Below are positions 52,960-63,628 of a DNA stretch of 63,807 nucleotides, piece after piece. The notes beneath the pieces were generated by a model. That model was not told the origin of the DNA, did not search any database, and was given only the letters and a program-made list of their open reading frames with translations. This DNA comes from Nostoc sp. S13 (GTDB lineage Bacteria > Cyanobacteriota > Cyanobacteriia > Cyanobacteriales > Nostocaceae): assembly GCF_029379315.1 (NCBI RefSeq), contig NZ_JAQYWQ010000021.1:1-63807 (forward strand), given 5' to 3'. Position numbers and translations under genes: made by a program. How positions within the stretch are numbered: the stretch's first letter is position 1; each line of letters begins with the position of its first letter.

Positions 52960-54504
52960 TTAGTGTAAAAAATGACGGACACCAGTTAAGACCATCACCA
53001 AACCCAGTTCGTTAGCAGCTTTGATTGAATCTTTATCGCGCAAACTTCCCCCTGGTTGGACAATGGCTGTAATTCCTGCTGTTGCGGCTGTTCTGACTGA
53101 ATCATCAAAGGGGAAAAATCCATCGCTGGCGAGAATTGCCCCTTTGGCTTTTTCTCCAGCTTGTTCTAGGGCAATTTTAACTGAGCCGACGCGGTTCATT
53201 TGACCAGCACCCACTCCTAGTGTAGTGCGATCACTCGTCACAACAATGGCATTGGATTTAACGTGTTTGCAAATTTTCCAAGCAAACAGCAATTCGGCTA
53301 ATTCGCTAGGGGTGGGTTGACGTTCGGTGACTATTTGCCATTGACTGGTATCAGCAATCACGTCATCGCTAGCTTGGAGGAGGAAACCACCTGCGATCGC
53401 TTTCACTGTATCCTTAGGGCCACTGCTCAAATCTGGTAGAGTCAAAACTCGCACGTTGGATTTTTTGTCCAGGATTTCTTGAGCTTCTGTATCACAACTT
53501 GGTGCAACCACACATTCTAAAAATGTTTTAGTTAACTCCCTAGCTGTAGCCGCATCAATCGGGCGGTTGAGTGCGACAATTCCACCAAAGGCAGAAACAG
53601 AATCAGCGTTAAAAGCTTTTTGATACGCTTCAAAAATACTGCTTCCCAGTGCCGTACCACAGGGATTTGTATGTTTGATAATCGTTGCTGCTGGGGTATC
53701 AGTGAATTCAGCAATAATTCGACGTGCGGCTTCTAAATCAACTAAGTTATTGTAACTAAGTTCTTTGCCTTGCAGTTTTGTAGCGGCTGTCCATCCCGTT
53801 GGGGTAATACCAGTTTGATACCAGGCGGCGGGTTGATGGGGATTCTCCCCGTAACGCAGAGATTGCAATTGTGTACCGCTAAGGTTGTAATGTTCTGTTC
53901 CTGCGAGATAAGATGCGAAGTGAGAAGTCAGCGCTTGCGCTATCGCTTGATCATAACTAGCAGTATGTGAAAATCCTTTTAATGCCGCCTTTTGGCGAAA
54001 TTCTAGGGATGCTTCGCCGTTATTTTGCCGCAACTCCTGCAAATACTCGTCATAGTGTGCTGGATCGCATAATACAGCCAAATGGGCGAAGTTTTTCGAT
54101 GATGCTCGTAGCATAGCAGGGCCACCGATATCAATTTGTTCAACAGCTTGGGATAATGTCACCCCTGGTTTAGCAATAGTTTCTTCAAAAGGATATAGAT
54201 TCACCACCACTAAATCAATCGGGCGAATTTGGTTATTTTCTAAATCTGTAATATCTTCGGGAACATCTCGCCGGGCCAAAATTCCGCCATGAATTCGCGG
54301 ATGTAGAGTTTTGACTCGACCACCTAAAATTTCTGGAGAACCTGTATAATCTGCAACTTTGGTAACAGGGAGTCCCGCATCTTTGAGGGCTTGGGCTGTT
54401 CCCCCACTGCTGATTAAATCAAAGTTAAATTCTTCAACCAAGCTACGGGCTAGGTCAATTAAACCAGTTTTGTTAGATACACTCAGCAGGGCTAGACGCG
54501 CCAT
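52960..54504 (-). CDS. purH: Bifunctional AICAR transformylase / IMP cyclohydrolase (PurH)
   Basis: Last two steps of IMP synthesis. The N-terminal cyclohydrolase part has LLSVSNKTGLIDLA, ISSGGTAQ, GGRVKTLHPRIHGGIL and INLYPFEETI-like VVNLYPFEETI. The transformylase part has LRYGENPHQPAAWY, IIKHTNPCG, FGGIVALNRPID and DGFFPFDDSV. Length of 514 residues is normal. ATG 54504 is the start. It is followed by the two small RNAs. PurA, the next branch enzyme, is about 3 kb upstream on the same strand. Confidence 0.96.
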   Translation of the reverse strand: MARLALLSVSNKTGLIDLARSLVEEFNFDLISSGGTAQALKDAGLPVTKVADYTGSPEILGGRVKTLHPRIHGGILARRDVPEDITDLENNQIRPIDLVVVNLYPFEETIAKPGVTLSQAVEQIDIGGPAMLRASSKNFAHLAVLCDPAHYDEYLQELRQNNGEASLEFRQKAALKGFSHTASYDQAIAQALTSHFASYLAGTEHYNLSGTQLQSLRYGENPHQPAAWYQTGITPTGWTAATKLQGKELSYNNLVDLEAARRIIAEFTDTPAATIIKHTNPCGTALGSSIFEAYQKAFNADSVSAFGGIVALNRPIDAATARELTKTFLECVVAPSCDTEAQEILDKKSNVRVLTLPDLSSGPKDTVKAIAGGFLLQASDDVIADTSQWQIVTERQPTPSELAELLFAWKICKHVKSNAIVVTSDRTTLGVGAGQMNRVGSVKIALEQAGEKAKGAILASDGFFPFDDSVRTAATAGITAIVQPGGSLRDKDSIKAANELGLVMVLTGVRHFLH

Positions 54505-54687
54505 TAATCAATTCCTTAAAAGTAGGCTGGAAGCGAAGGATCTCAAGTTTTACATAAGCCTTGGTTCACTTCAAGACCTTTAAGAATCATTCTGATATCC
54601 GGTAGTGGCGTGGTAACAAAAGGAGGTGGACAGGTTTTTCCTAACTCCTTTGACAAATGATTGTAGAAAGAGGTAATATCCCAATTA
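54505..54687. other. purH upstream spacer
   Basis: About 180 bases containing the purH promoter. A short minus-strand frame that overlaps the next gene's 3' end is judged a shadow. Confidence 0.5.
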
Positions 54688-55194
54688 TTACTTTTCCCAA
54701 AACCTGAAATTGAAACTACTTCCAGGAGTACGACGGTAACGGCGGGCGGTTCTTCTTGTTTGCCGTTTGTTAATCCTCTCGTTGGGTTCTTCAACTTCGC
54801 CCTCTTCTGACTCTTTAACTTGCAACTGAGTTCTAGTTTCTTCCTTACTTCCCCACCAAGCAGTAATCCAGCCTCCAGCGAAAGCGCCTATTCCACCTAG
54901 CAAGATACTCATGGGTGCTGGATACCCTAAATATACAAAACCAAGCATGAAAAATAACCAGTATTTCAGTCCTGTATCGACACCATCAGAGGAGGCGACA
55001 GTTGGTGCTTGGGCGCTATTACTCGTTACATTTGTGATCCAGCTTAAGATGAAACCCCCCATGATTCCTAAGAAGATGCTTAGGGCTGGTGCGGAGCCGG
55101 TCATTATTAATATAAATGTTAAAAATGCCCCAAATAACAGTTGAGAAAAGAAGCTAGGAGAAATACTGAAAAAGTCGTTCTTTTTGTCCGCCAT
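54688..55194 (-). CDS. Membrane protein of unknown function
   Basis: A 168-residue protein with about four transmembrane helices in two repeated pairs: (FGAFLTFILIMTGSAPALSIFLGIMGGFILSWI) and (FFMLGFVYLGYPAPMSILLGGIGAFAGGWITAWW), which look like internal duplicates (APALSIFLG, APMSILLGG). The C-terminal 45 residues are highly charged (EEGEVEEPNERINKRQTRRTARRYRRTP). The function is not recognised. Upstream of purH on the same strand. Confidence 0.7.
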   Translation of the reverse strand: MADKKNDFFSISPSFFSQLLFGAFLTFILIMTGSAPALSIFLGIMGGFILSWITNVTSNSAQAPTVASSDGVDTGLKYWLFFMLGFVYLGYPAPMSILLGGIGAFAGGWITAWWGSKEETRTQLQVKESEEGEVEEPNERINKRQTRRTARRYRRTPGSSFNFRFWEK

Positions 55195-55369
55195 AGGGTA
55201 AAAAAAAGCCTATTAATTAACTAATTACTAACGACGCTTTCTACCAGACGCGCGAGGGACGCGGACTCGCTAACGCTACGAAGACAGTAATTCATAATTT
55301 TTGATTCAATTACGAATTACGTTCGCTTTCGCGTAGCCTCTCGTAGAGAGCGTCATTACGAATTACGAA
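55195..55369. repeat. Dispersed repeats between two minus-strand genes
   Basis: CTACCAGACGCGCGAGGGACGCGGACTCGCTAACGCTACGAAGACAGTAATTC at 55240-55290 is a compound repeat also seen at about 60006-60056. TTACGTTCGCTTTCGCGTAGCCTCTCGTAGAGAGCG and TTACGAATTACG follow at 55316-55370. Confidence 0.7.
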
Positions 55370-56899
55370 TTATTTTAATTGTGCCTGTTGTGGTTGAGTT
55401 GTATCCCAAATCTTTACATAGGCTTGTTCTTCTTCAGTGAAAGGTTCAGCTTGCTTGAGTTGTGAGGCTAATAAATCGGCGGTGGCATCAGCAATATCAC
55501 CAGTGCGATTGTTCAAACGCTCTTTTAAAACTTCAAGGGGTGCTGTGCATTGGATAATCTGAATAGGAAGTTGGTGCTTTGTAGCTTGAGCGATCGCTTC
55601 TTGCCGTAACTGCTGTCGATCATACTTGGCATCCAAAATTACCGAAAATCCTTGTTTAGCCAGGATAATTCCCAATTCCAACAGCCGTGTGTAAGTTTTC
55701 TCGGTCATCTCTGGTGTATACAAATCATCGCCACCCTTTTCCCACAGGGGAATTCGCTCTAAGTGTTTCCGCACTGCATCCGAACGAAGGTGAATTGCTC
55801 CCAGTTGACGGGCTAAATACCGTGCTGTGGTACTTTTACCAGAACCCGACAACCCTGACATCAAAATTAGTTCTCCCAGCTTTGGTTTTGTGTAGTCCCA
55901 AGCCTGTTTGTAATACTCAGAGGCGGTTTTTGTCGCTTCTTCTTTAACTGTCGCGGCTACATTCGGATCGTCGAGCAAAAATGAAGTTACCTTTGCCCGG
56001 ACATAAGCCTGACGACTTAAATACAAAGGCAGCACCTGTAAGCCTTCCCAGTCTCCAGTTTGCTCTACATAGGCATTCAAAAAAGCATTACCCAAGTCTT
56101 GGCGCTGCCGCGCTTCCAAGTCCATCACCGTAAACGCCACATCGTACATCACATCGACAAAGCGAAACGGCTCATTAAACTCAATGCAATCGAACAGCAG
56201 AATTTTATCGTGCCACAACGCAATATTTCTCAGGTGTAAATCCCCGTGACATTCACGAATATACTGGTTGTGAATTCTGCTAGCGAATAATTCTGGACGC
56301 TCGGCAAAAAACTTATCTGTATATTGCTTTGTTTCTGTAAATTGTGCCTGAGTCTGGGGGCCACCAATATACTTGTCAGTTTGCTGATAATTCTCGTCAA
56401 TTGCAGCCCGAACTTTTGGGATTTCACCAAAACTGCGAATATAATCATTCGTCTGTGATTCAGCATGATATTGAGCCACTACCCGTCCCAACTCTTCTAG
56501 GTGTGTCTCATTTAAGTTGCCCTGTTCAAAAAGTGTACTTAATAGTGACTCTTGAGGAAACTGGCGCATCTTCAGCAGGTATTCTACAACCTCAACCGTT
56601 CCCCCTAACTGATATTGCTCCCCTACCTGAGTTATGGGCAAAACTTCTAAATACAGTTCACCAGCACCCCGTTGATTTAACCGCAACTCTTCCTGACAAA
56701 AATGCTGCCGCTTCTCCAAGGTGGAAAAGTCCAAAAAGCCAAAATTCACAGGTTTTTTCAGCTTATAGGCATAATCCCCAGTTAACAGCACATAAGAAAT
56801 GTGGGTTTGAATTAGTTGAATGGGTTCTGTTACCGGATGGGGATAAAATCCCGGCTGCAACATTTGCTGAATTAAAGCTGGAAGAGTCACTTCTGTCAT
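55370..56899 (-). CDS. Phosphotransferase-AAA kinase fusion (aminoglycoside-phosphotransferase-like plus P-loop)
   Basis: A 509-residue two-domain protein. Residues 1-330 contain a phosphotransferase-like fold: ISYVLLTGDYAYKLKKPV with the ATP Lys, then RECHGDLHLRNIALW and LLFDCIEFNEPFRFVDVMYDVAF with the catalytic and metal acids. Residues 345-509 form a P-loop kinase: LILMSGLSGSGKSTTARYLARQL and LRSDAVRKHLERI. This fusion is found across bacteria with unknown substrate. ATG 56899 is used in preference to 56956, since upstream codons are weak. Confidence 0.84.
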   Translation of the reverse strand: MTEVTLPALIQQMLQPGFYPHPVTEPIQLIQTHISYVLLTGDYAYKLKKPVNFGFLDFSTLEKRQHFCQEELRLNQRGAGELYLEVLPITQVGEQYQLGGTVEVVEYLLKMRQFPQESLLSTLFEQGNLNETHLEELGRVVAQYHAESQTNDYIRSFGEIPKVRAAIDENYQQTDKYIGGPQTQAQFTETKQYTDKFFAERPELFASRIHNQYIRECHGDLHLRNIALWHDKILLFDCIEFNEPFRFVDVMYDVAFTVMDLEARQRQDLGNAFLNAYVEQTGDWEGLQVLPLYLSRQAYVRAKVTSFLLDDPNVAATVKEEATKTASEYYKQAWDYTKPKLGELILMSGLSGSGKSTTARYLARQLGAIHLRSDAVRKHLERIPLWEKGGDDLYTPEMTEKTYTRLLELGIILAKQGFSVILDAKYDRQQLRQEAIAQATKHQLPIQIIQCTAPLEVLKERLNNRTGDIADATADLLASQLKQAEPFTEEEQAYVKIWDTTQPQQAQLK

Positions 56900-56980
56900 C
56901 TCTGGCCTCTGCGGTTCAAATACAAAAAACCAGGAGTTTCCCCCTGGCATCATCAAGAATTATTACACAGTTTACCTGGC

Positions 56981-57580
56981 TTAAGAAGCTGTTTCAGTTT
57001 CAGTCTCAACATCTTCAACGCTGATTTGCGGTGGCAAAACGCTGACAACAAGTCGCTCTGATTCAGCTAGAGGTGTTACACCTTCAGGAAAAACTATATC
57101 ACCAATACTCAAGCTGTCTCCCATTTGCAGGTTAGTGACATCGATTTCAATTACATCTGGGATGTTTTCTGGCGCACAACTTACTTGCAATTCAGTGACT
57201 ACAGTGTCTAATACACCACCATCTTGTTTAACACCAATAGAAGTTCCCACAAAACGGAACCGAACTTCTACAGTGGTGTCGCCGTGGCCTGCAACCGCAA
57301 AAAAGCTGAGGTGGTAAGGCGTACCTTTTGCTGGATGGATCTGAAGTTCCCGCAGCAGGGTTTTGCCGCGCCAAGGTACATCAGTAATGTTTAACTCAAT
57401 CAATGTATTGTTGACTGAAGCCCTTTTGAGCAAGCGCTCAACAGTTTTGGCTTCAATGGTCAAAGAAATTGACTCTGTACCTTTATGACCATACAAATTG
57501 GCAGGTATTAGTCCAGAACGGCGCAAAGCTCTAGGCTTGCTGCCTTCTGGACGTTTTTGAGATTCGACTGTAATAGCCAT
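56981..57580 (-). CDS. rplY: 50S ribosomal protein L25 (CTC form)
   Basis: A 199-residue protein. Residues 1-95 are the L25 5S-rRNA-binding domain ([36 protein letters not shown]), and the rest is the TL5/CTC extension ([63 protein letters not shown] in family form). It binds 5S rRNA in the large subunit. ATG 57580 is the start. It is followed closely by the phosphotransferase gene and preceded by a repeat-rich spacer. Confidence 0.94.
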   Translation of the reverse strand: MAITVESQKRPEGSKPRALRRSGLIPANLYGHKGTESISLTIEAKTVERLLKRASVNNTLIELNITDVPWRGKTLLRELQIHPAKGTPYHLSFFAVAGHGDTTVEVRFRFVGTSIGVKQDGGVLDTVVTELQVSCAPENIPDVIEIDVTNLQMGDSLSIGDIVFPEGVTPLAESERLVVSVLPPQISVEDVETETETAS

Positions 57581-57589
57581 AGAAGTTGT

Positions 57590-57663
57590 CCTTTGTCATT
57601 TGTCAGTTGTCAGTTGTCATTAGTCATTAGTCATTTGCTAATGACCAATGACTAATGACTAAT
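57590..57663. repeat. TTAGTCATTAG heptamer array with inverted half
   Basis: TGTCATTTGTCAGTTGTCAG-type units lead into CATTAGTCATTAGTC and then GACTAATGACTAATG on the other side, so the array folds back on itself as a long hairpin. It sits between purA and rplY and could act as the purA 3' end. Confidence 0.75.
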
Positions 57664-59436
<1,773 letters not shown>

Positions 59437-59709
59437 CTACTGAATTTTTAATACGATAAAACCAATTAATACCGACAGACCTAACGCTCTGCGAAAATAA
59501 TTAACGCCTTGAAATAGTTCCAGCCACGCCCAAGTGAACAAGGAGCCATTTGCTAGTAGGTCTAATACTGTATTAATTTTGCCAGTTGTAAAAATTTGAG
59601 CAAGTATACTGGTTACTATCCAAACAATAAGTGGTAGGTTTGGCATCTGAGCTAAAACAATTTTGCCATCGCTATCACGAAACGTTTTATCAATTAATGT
59701 ATTTTCCAT
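59437..59709 (-). CDS. Small membrane protein of unknown function
   Basis: A 90-residue protein: a soluble N-terminal stretch (MENTLIDKTFRDSDGKIVLAQMPNLP) and two transmembrane helices at about 25-45 and 68-88. LFTWAWLELFQGVNYFRRALG in the middle is conserved-looking. Start is ATG 59709; ATG 59724 adds five residues. I associate it with a cyanobacterial hypothetical family but cannot name it. Confidence 0.65.
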   Translation of the reverse strand: MENTLIDKTFRDSDGKIVLAQMPNLPLIVWIVTSILAQIFTTGKINTVLDLLANGSLFTWAWLELFQGVNYFRRALGLSVLIGFIVLKIQ

Positions 59710-60185
59710 ATTTGAAATTACCATTTAGCTAAGAATTATTAACTTACAAAAATTACCGATGGTCTATTGAGAATAGACTGGCATCTAATTGCAAATTATT
59801 TAATAACATTAGAACATTTAGGCAAATCTCTTTTCAAGCATCTAATTGCATATATGAGAGTGGTAAAGCATATTCATATATGACTATATTAAAAGGCATA
59901 CTCACACCAAGCCCATCACCTCAACCCCAGTTAAGTCTCTCTGGGCACTGCCCTTGCCCGTTTCCCGATGAATGCAAATCAAAATAATTCGTAATGACGC
60001 TCTCTACCAGACGCGCAAGGGACGCCGACACGAGAAAGCGTGAGGAAGACAGTAATGGTGATTTAACTGCAATGATCGCCTAAAGGTTAATCCCTCCTCC
60101 CCCTGATATATTCCTCTGGCTACACTGCTGTGATCAACGGCAAATAAGTACTACCGTTGATCACAGTGTTTGTAGAGCCTGGGTT
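59710..60185. other. Spacer with dispersed repeat and inverted repeat
   Basis: About 475 bp without a gene. A compound repeat at 60006-60056 matches that at 55240 kb in parts (CTACCAGACGCG, GAAGACAGTAAT). A perfect 13-bp inverted repeat CTGTGATCAACGG (60128-60140) / CCGTTGATCACAG (60154-60166) lies 20 bases from the alcohol dehydrogenase stop and is its likely terminator. Confidence 0.6.
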
Positions 60186-61391
60186 TCAAGCAGTCTGACC
60201 CGGCTTGAGGACGACTTTGATGCAGTTGTCTTTCTTGTCTTTGAAGATTTCGTAGCCGTGCGGAGCCTGCTCTAGCGGCAGAGTGTGGGTGATTACAAAC
60301 GAGGGGTCAATATCCCCGTTTTGAACGTGATCGAGTAGCGTCTGCAAATACCGATGTACGTGCGTTTGTCCTGTTTTCATGGTTAAGCCTTTGTTCATGA
60401 AAGCACCCATCGGCATTTTGTCTACAAAACCTGTGTAAACACCGGGAACCGACACCGTGCCGCCTTTACGACAGGCAACGATCGCTTGACGCAATACATT
60501 GGGTCGATCGGTTTCCATTCGTACTGCTTGCTTCGCCTTGTCATAGAAGCCTTCCAAACCCATGCCGTGAGCTTCCATTCCTACCGCATCCATCACCGAA
60601 TCGGGGCCCAGCCCCCCAGTCATTTCTTTGAGGGCTTCACCCACCTCAATTTCTTCATAGTTCAAAACTTCTGCTCCGCCGGATGAAGCCATCTGGAGCC
60701 GTTCGGGAACGCGATCAATGGCAATCACGCGCCCAGCACCCAGCATTAAGGCACTTCTGATCGCAAACTGCCCAACTGGGCCGCAACCCCAAATCGCAAC
60801 CGTATCTCCTGGTTGGATGTCACAATTTTCTGCTGCCATATAACCAGTAGGGAAAATATCAGTGAAAAACAGGACTTGTTCATCTGCAAGTCCATCGGGA
60901 ATCTTGAATAACCCGACATCGGCAAAGGGAACACGAGCATATTCCGCTTGACCTCCAGCGTAGCCCCCGGTCAAATGGGAGTAGCCGAAAAGACCTGATG
61001 GGGAATGACCCATAATTTTTTCCGCGAGCCAAGCGTTGGGGTTGGAGTTATCGCACAGCGACCATAAATCGCGATTGCAGAAGAAACACGAGCCGCAGGA
61101 AATCGTAAAGGGGACAACGACGCGATCGCCAATGGCAAGGGCTTTGCCTTTGTTATGGATATTTCCATTTTTAAAAGCACTGCCTAGCTCAACGATTTCT
61201 CCCATGAATTCATGTCCCAAGATGTCGCCCGGTTTCATCGTGGGGTTGTAGCCATTGTACAGGTGTAAATCAGAACCGCAGATCGCCGTTGACGTGATTT
61301 TCACGATCGCATCACGCGGATTAATGATTTTGGGATCGGGTACGGTTTCAACCTCTACCTTGTTTGTACCCTGCCAACAAACTGCTTTCAT
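60186..61391 (-). CDS. Zinc-dependent alcohol dehydrogenase (formaldehyde-dehydrogenase-like)
   Basis: A 401-residue medium-chain dehydrogenase. Catalytic zinc ligands lie in [13 protein letters not shown] and [10 protein letters not shown], structural zinc in [15 protein letters not shown], and NAD(P) is bound at [34 protein letters not shown]. Length and the [24 protein letters not shown] segment fit the glutathione-independent formaldehyde dehydrogenase-like group. The substrate is not proven. A degraded SRPBCC gene lies just upstream. Confidence 0.9.
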   Translation of the reverse strand: MKAVCWQGTNKVEVETVPDPKIINPRDAIVKITSTAICGSDLHLYNGYNPTMKPGDILGHEFMGEIVELGSAFKNGNIHNKGKALAIGDRVVVPFTISCGSCFFCNRDLWSLCDNSNPNAWLAEKIMGHSPSGLFGYSHLTGGYAGGQAEYARVPFADVGLFKIPDGLADEQVLFFTDIFPTGYMAAENCDIQPGDTVAIWGCGPVGQFAIRSALMLGAGRVIAIDRVPERLQMASSGGAEVLNYEEIEVGEALKEMTGGLGPDSVMDAVGMEAHGMGLEGFYDKAKQAVRMETDRPNVLRQAIVACRKGGTVSVPGVYTGFVDKMPMGAFMNKGLTMKTGQTHVHRYLQTLLDHVQNGDIDPSFVITHTLPLEQAPHGYEIFKDKKDNCIKVVLKPGQTA

Positions 61392-61459
61392 TGCTTGAGT
61401 CTCCTAAAGTTAAGTTGTTCGTGAAATGTGAAATCTATGTACTGAGTTGGTTTGAATAT

Positions 61460-61770
61460 TTATTCTTTCTCCTTTGGTTGACCTTCGGTTGTCGCAATCT
61501 CACCCGTTTCCATCAGCATTTTGAAACGGCGTAAATCATCTTTTAGCTGCTGTTCGGGTGCTTCGCCAAACTCTTTGGCGAAGCACCCGGTAGATTGTAT
61601 TCCCTGATGACTTTGACCTCAGTCGCGCGATCGTTGAGTGCTGGCTGGAAGTGCACAGAACTAGAGTTGGCAATATCTGGTGCTTCAACTGAAGTCCAAC
61701 TAATCAATTCGTTTTTTCAATCTTCAACAATGTCTCTGCGATTCTCGTTTTCAGAGGCTGCGCCAACGCC
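61460..61770 (-). pseudogene. Degraded SRPBCC (cyclase/dehydrase-like) gene
   Basis: In the minus frame one reads ENRRDIVED, a TGA stop (61719-61717), KNELISWTSVEAPDI, SSVHFQPALNDRATEVKV, REYNLPGA, then after a frame change FGEAPEQQLKDDLRRFKMLMETGEIATTEGQPKEKE and TAA. This order matches membrane-associated SRPBCC proteins found near such dehydrogenases. The break coincides with a perfect 16-bp inverted repeat (61555-61570 / 61574-61589). The N-terminal third is missing or unrecognisable. Confidence 0.78.
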
Positions 61771-62203
61771 CCGTCGCTGGATCGCTTAGGTATGATTGGG
61801 CTGTGCTAACGACAGTTATAAGCTTTGCCATTTTCCTAACCCGACATGATCGCAATCTGCCCATCTGCTAATGGGGCACGACAGTGGGTTTTTAGGACGG
61901 CTCTCATGCCAAAGAATTCATGTGTCACGTTAGGTTAGTTGGTTGCCCTGAAGGCAATAGGTAATGTTGTTCAAACAGTTACTATGACAATCTAGGCAAG
62001 CTTGAATACACTGCTGCATCTGTGGATTTCATTGGTGCAGTTGAGCCTGGGTCATGACATTTATCTTTTAACAATCCTATTTCATCTTAGGAAGACGCTT
62101 GATTAATCACCTCTAGCGTAAGGGTGTTTGTAAGCGATCGCCGATCTCTGTTGAAGGGCTGATTGCGTATTAGGTCTAGTTGTGTGTTTACCTTCTTAGT
62201 AAG
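61771..62203. other. Spacer
   Basis: About 430 bp without a recognised gene. Remains of the SRPBCC gene may extend into the left edge. No clear repeat array. Confidence 0.45.
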
Positions 62204-63628
62204 CTATAAACTTTGTATACCATTTTCCCTAAGGTATTCAGGTATATTTTGCAGAGATCCCCTCCGTGTTCGCCGCACATCCTCTTTACTGAAACCGGTA
62301 GACAGCAAGGCTCTTTCTGTTTCCTCTTGTTGCTGTTTACTAGAAGCAAAAATCTCTGGGTTACTAGCCCTTCGTGTTAATGGTTGTTTTCGTTGATTTC
62401 GTTCAAAATTAAGCTGAAAATCAATCTGTTGTCCAAAAGGTGTGTCCAGCATTTTTTCATCGGCAGACTTTAGGGCTGCGGACTCTGTATTGATGATGTC
62501 CTTTTGGGATCCTTTGTAGGTTGCCGGGATCCTGCCGGGCTTATTTTTTGTTCCATAAGCCTCATCCCGTGAAACAGATTGAGTAAATCCGCTAGATTCT
62601 GCTAAAAGCTGCCCAGCACCAGCCCCCATAGCCCGATTCATTTCTGAAATCGATACAGATCCTCGCCTCAACCTGAATTCGTCTGATTGACTTTTATAAT
62701 GCTTCGTCCCGTAAATGTTGTTGTCATCTTTTTTCCCATAATCTGTTTTATTCGCTTTACTTTGGCCGCTCCTCAGGTTTGACACGGGTGTCTTGCCACC
62801 AGGATTCCTAGCTGCATCATCCGGTCGTTTCCCACCAAATATAGCGGGGTAGACCTTTCCAATCTCGTTTCCTGCTCCATCAACCAATTGCTGCTTCTGA
62901 AATTCGCCTGAATTCCGCCGCACATGGCGAGCTCCCGCAGCTAAAATATCTCTTTGCGTGCTAATGCTTGTTTGCAGATAGCCTTTTTCTCGTTTTTCGC
63001 CCAGAGAAGGCAAAGTCATAGTCTCGGCAGTTCTTTGGCTCCCTCTCATATATTCGGCTACTTGCCGATGTGGATTGATACGTCGGACTGTTTCGTGTTG
63101 GTCAACGACCCACCTTTGTTGGTTCGGATCCGGAGAAGGATCTGTTTTAGCTCGTTTATTCGAGCTTGCAATCTGTTCATCTGGATTACGTTTTCTTTTT
63201 AGTCTTAACGGAAGCTCTTTGAAAACAGAGCTAAGAGACTTTAAATTGGGTGCTGCCTGAATGACCTGTGACGAAGAAGCCTGATCTGACTCCTGTGACT
63301 GCCCTTTTGCCATCTTTGGTTGTACTTGTGTCGTGATTGAAACATCCTTGGGGGGTATCCGACCGAGATCATGACCGTATTGTTCTGCACGTATTAGAGA
63401 TGTCTTTATATCTGGTTGCTGTACATTCTCTGCAGTTTGCGACTGCACTACAAACGGGCGCGAATCGAACATACTTGACGTTGAAGCGGTTGATAAACCT
63501 GGTGTTTGTTTCCTAGTATTGCTCGGTACAAACGGACGTGATTCGAAGATTCCCCCACTAGGAGTGCTTGAGAAAGTCGATGTTTCTTTCAAGAAATCTT
63601 TAGGTTTGGTGCGAAGTCGCGTTTTCAT
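62204..63628 (-). CDS. eCIS-cargo-like protein with NLS-like stretch and RRxS sites
   Basis: A 474-residue, hydrophilic protein without membrane helices. The N-terminus has GGIFESRPFV (26-34), FDSRPFV (54-60) and DIKTSLIRAEQYGHDLGR (73-90), close to the leader of cyanobacterial DUF4157 proteins linked to contractile injection systems; VQPKMAKGQ...ESDQA (102-117) looks like a decayed start of DUF4157 itself. KRKR (144-147) and KRAK (158-161) form a bipartite NLS-like motif. RRNS, RRGS, RRAS and RRGS occur at 237, 321, 419 and 455. No catalytic domain is recognised. GAGGAT precedes ATG 63628. Confidence 0.6.
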   Translation of the reverse strand: MKTRLRTKPKDFLKETSTFSSTPSGGIFESRPFVPSNTRKQTPGLSTASTSSMFDSRPFVVQSQTAENVQQPDIKTSLIRAEQYGHDLGRIPPKDVSITTQVQPKMAKGQSQESDQASSSQVIQAAPNLKSLSSVFKELPLRLKRKRNPDEQIASSNKRAKTDPSPDPNQQRWVVDQHETVRRINPHRQVAEYMRGSQRTAETMTLPSLGEKREKGYLQTSISTQRDILAAGARHVRRNSGEFQKQQLVDGAGNEIGKVYPAIFGGKRPDDAARNPGGKTPVSNLRSGQSKANKTDYGKKDDNNIYGTKHYKSQSDEFRLRRGSVSISEMNRAMGAGAGQLLAESSGFTQSVSRDEAYGTKNKPGRIPATYKGSQKDIINTESAALKSADEKMLDTPFGQQIDFQLNFERNQRKQPLTRRASNPEIFASSKQQQEETERALLSTGFSKEDVRRTRRGSLQNIPEYLRENGIQSL

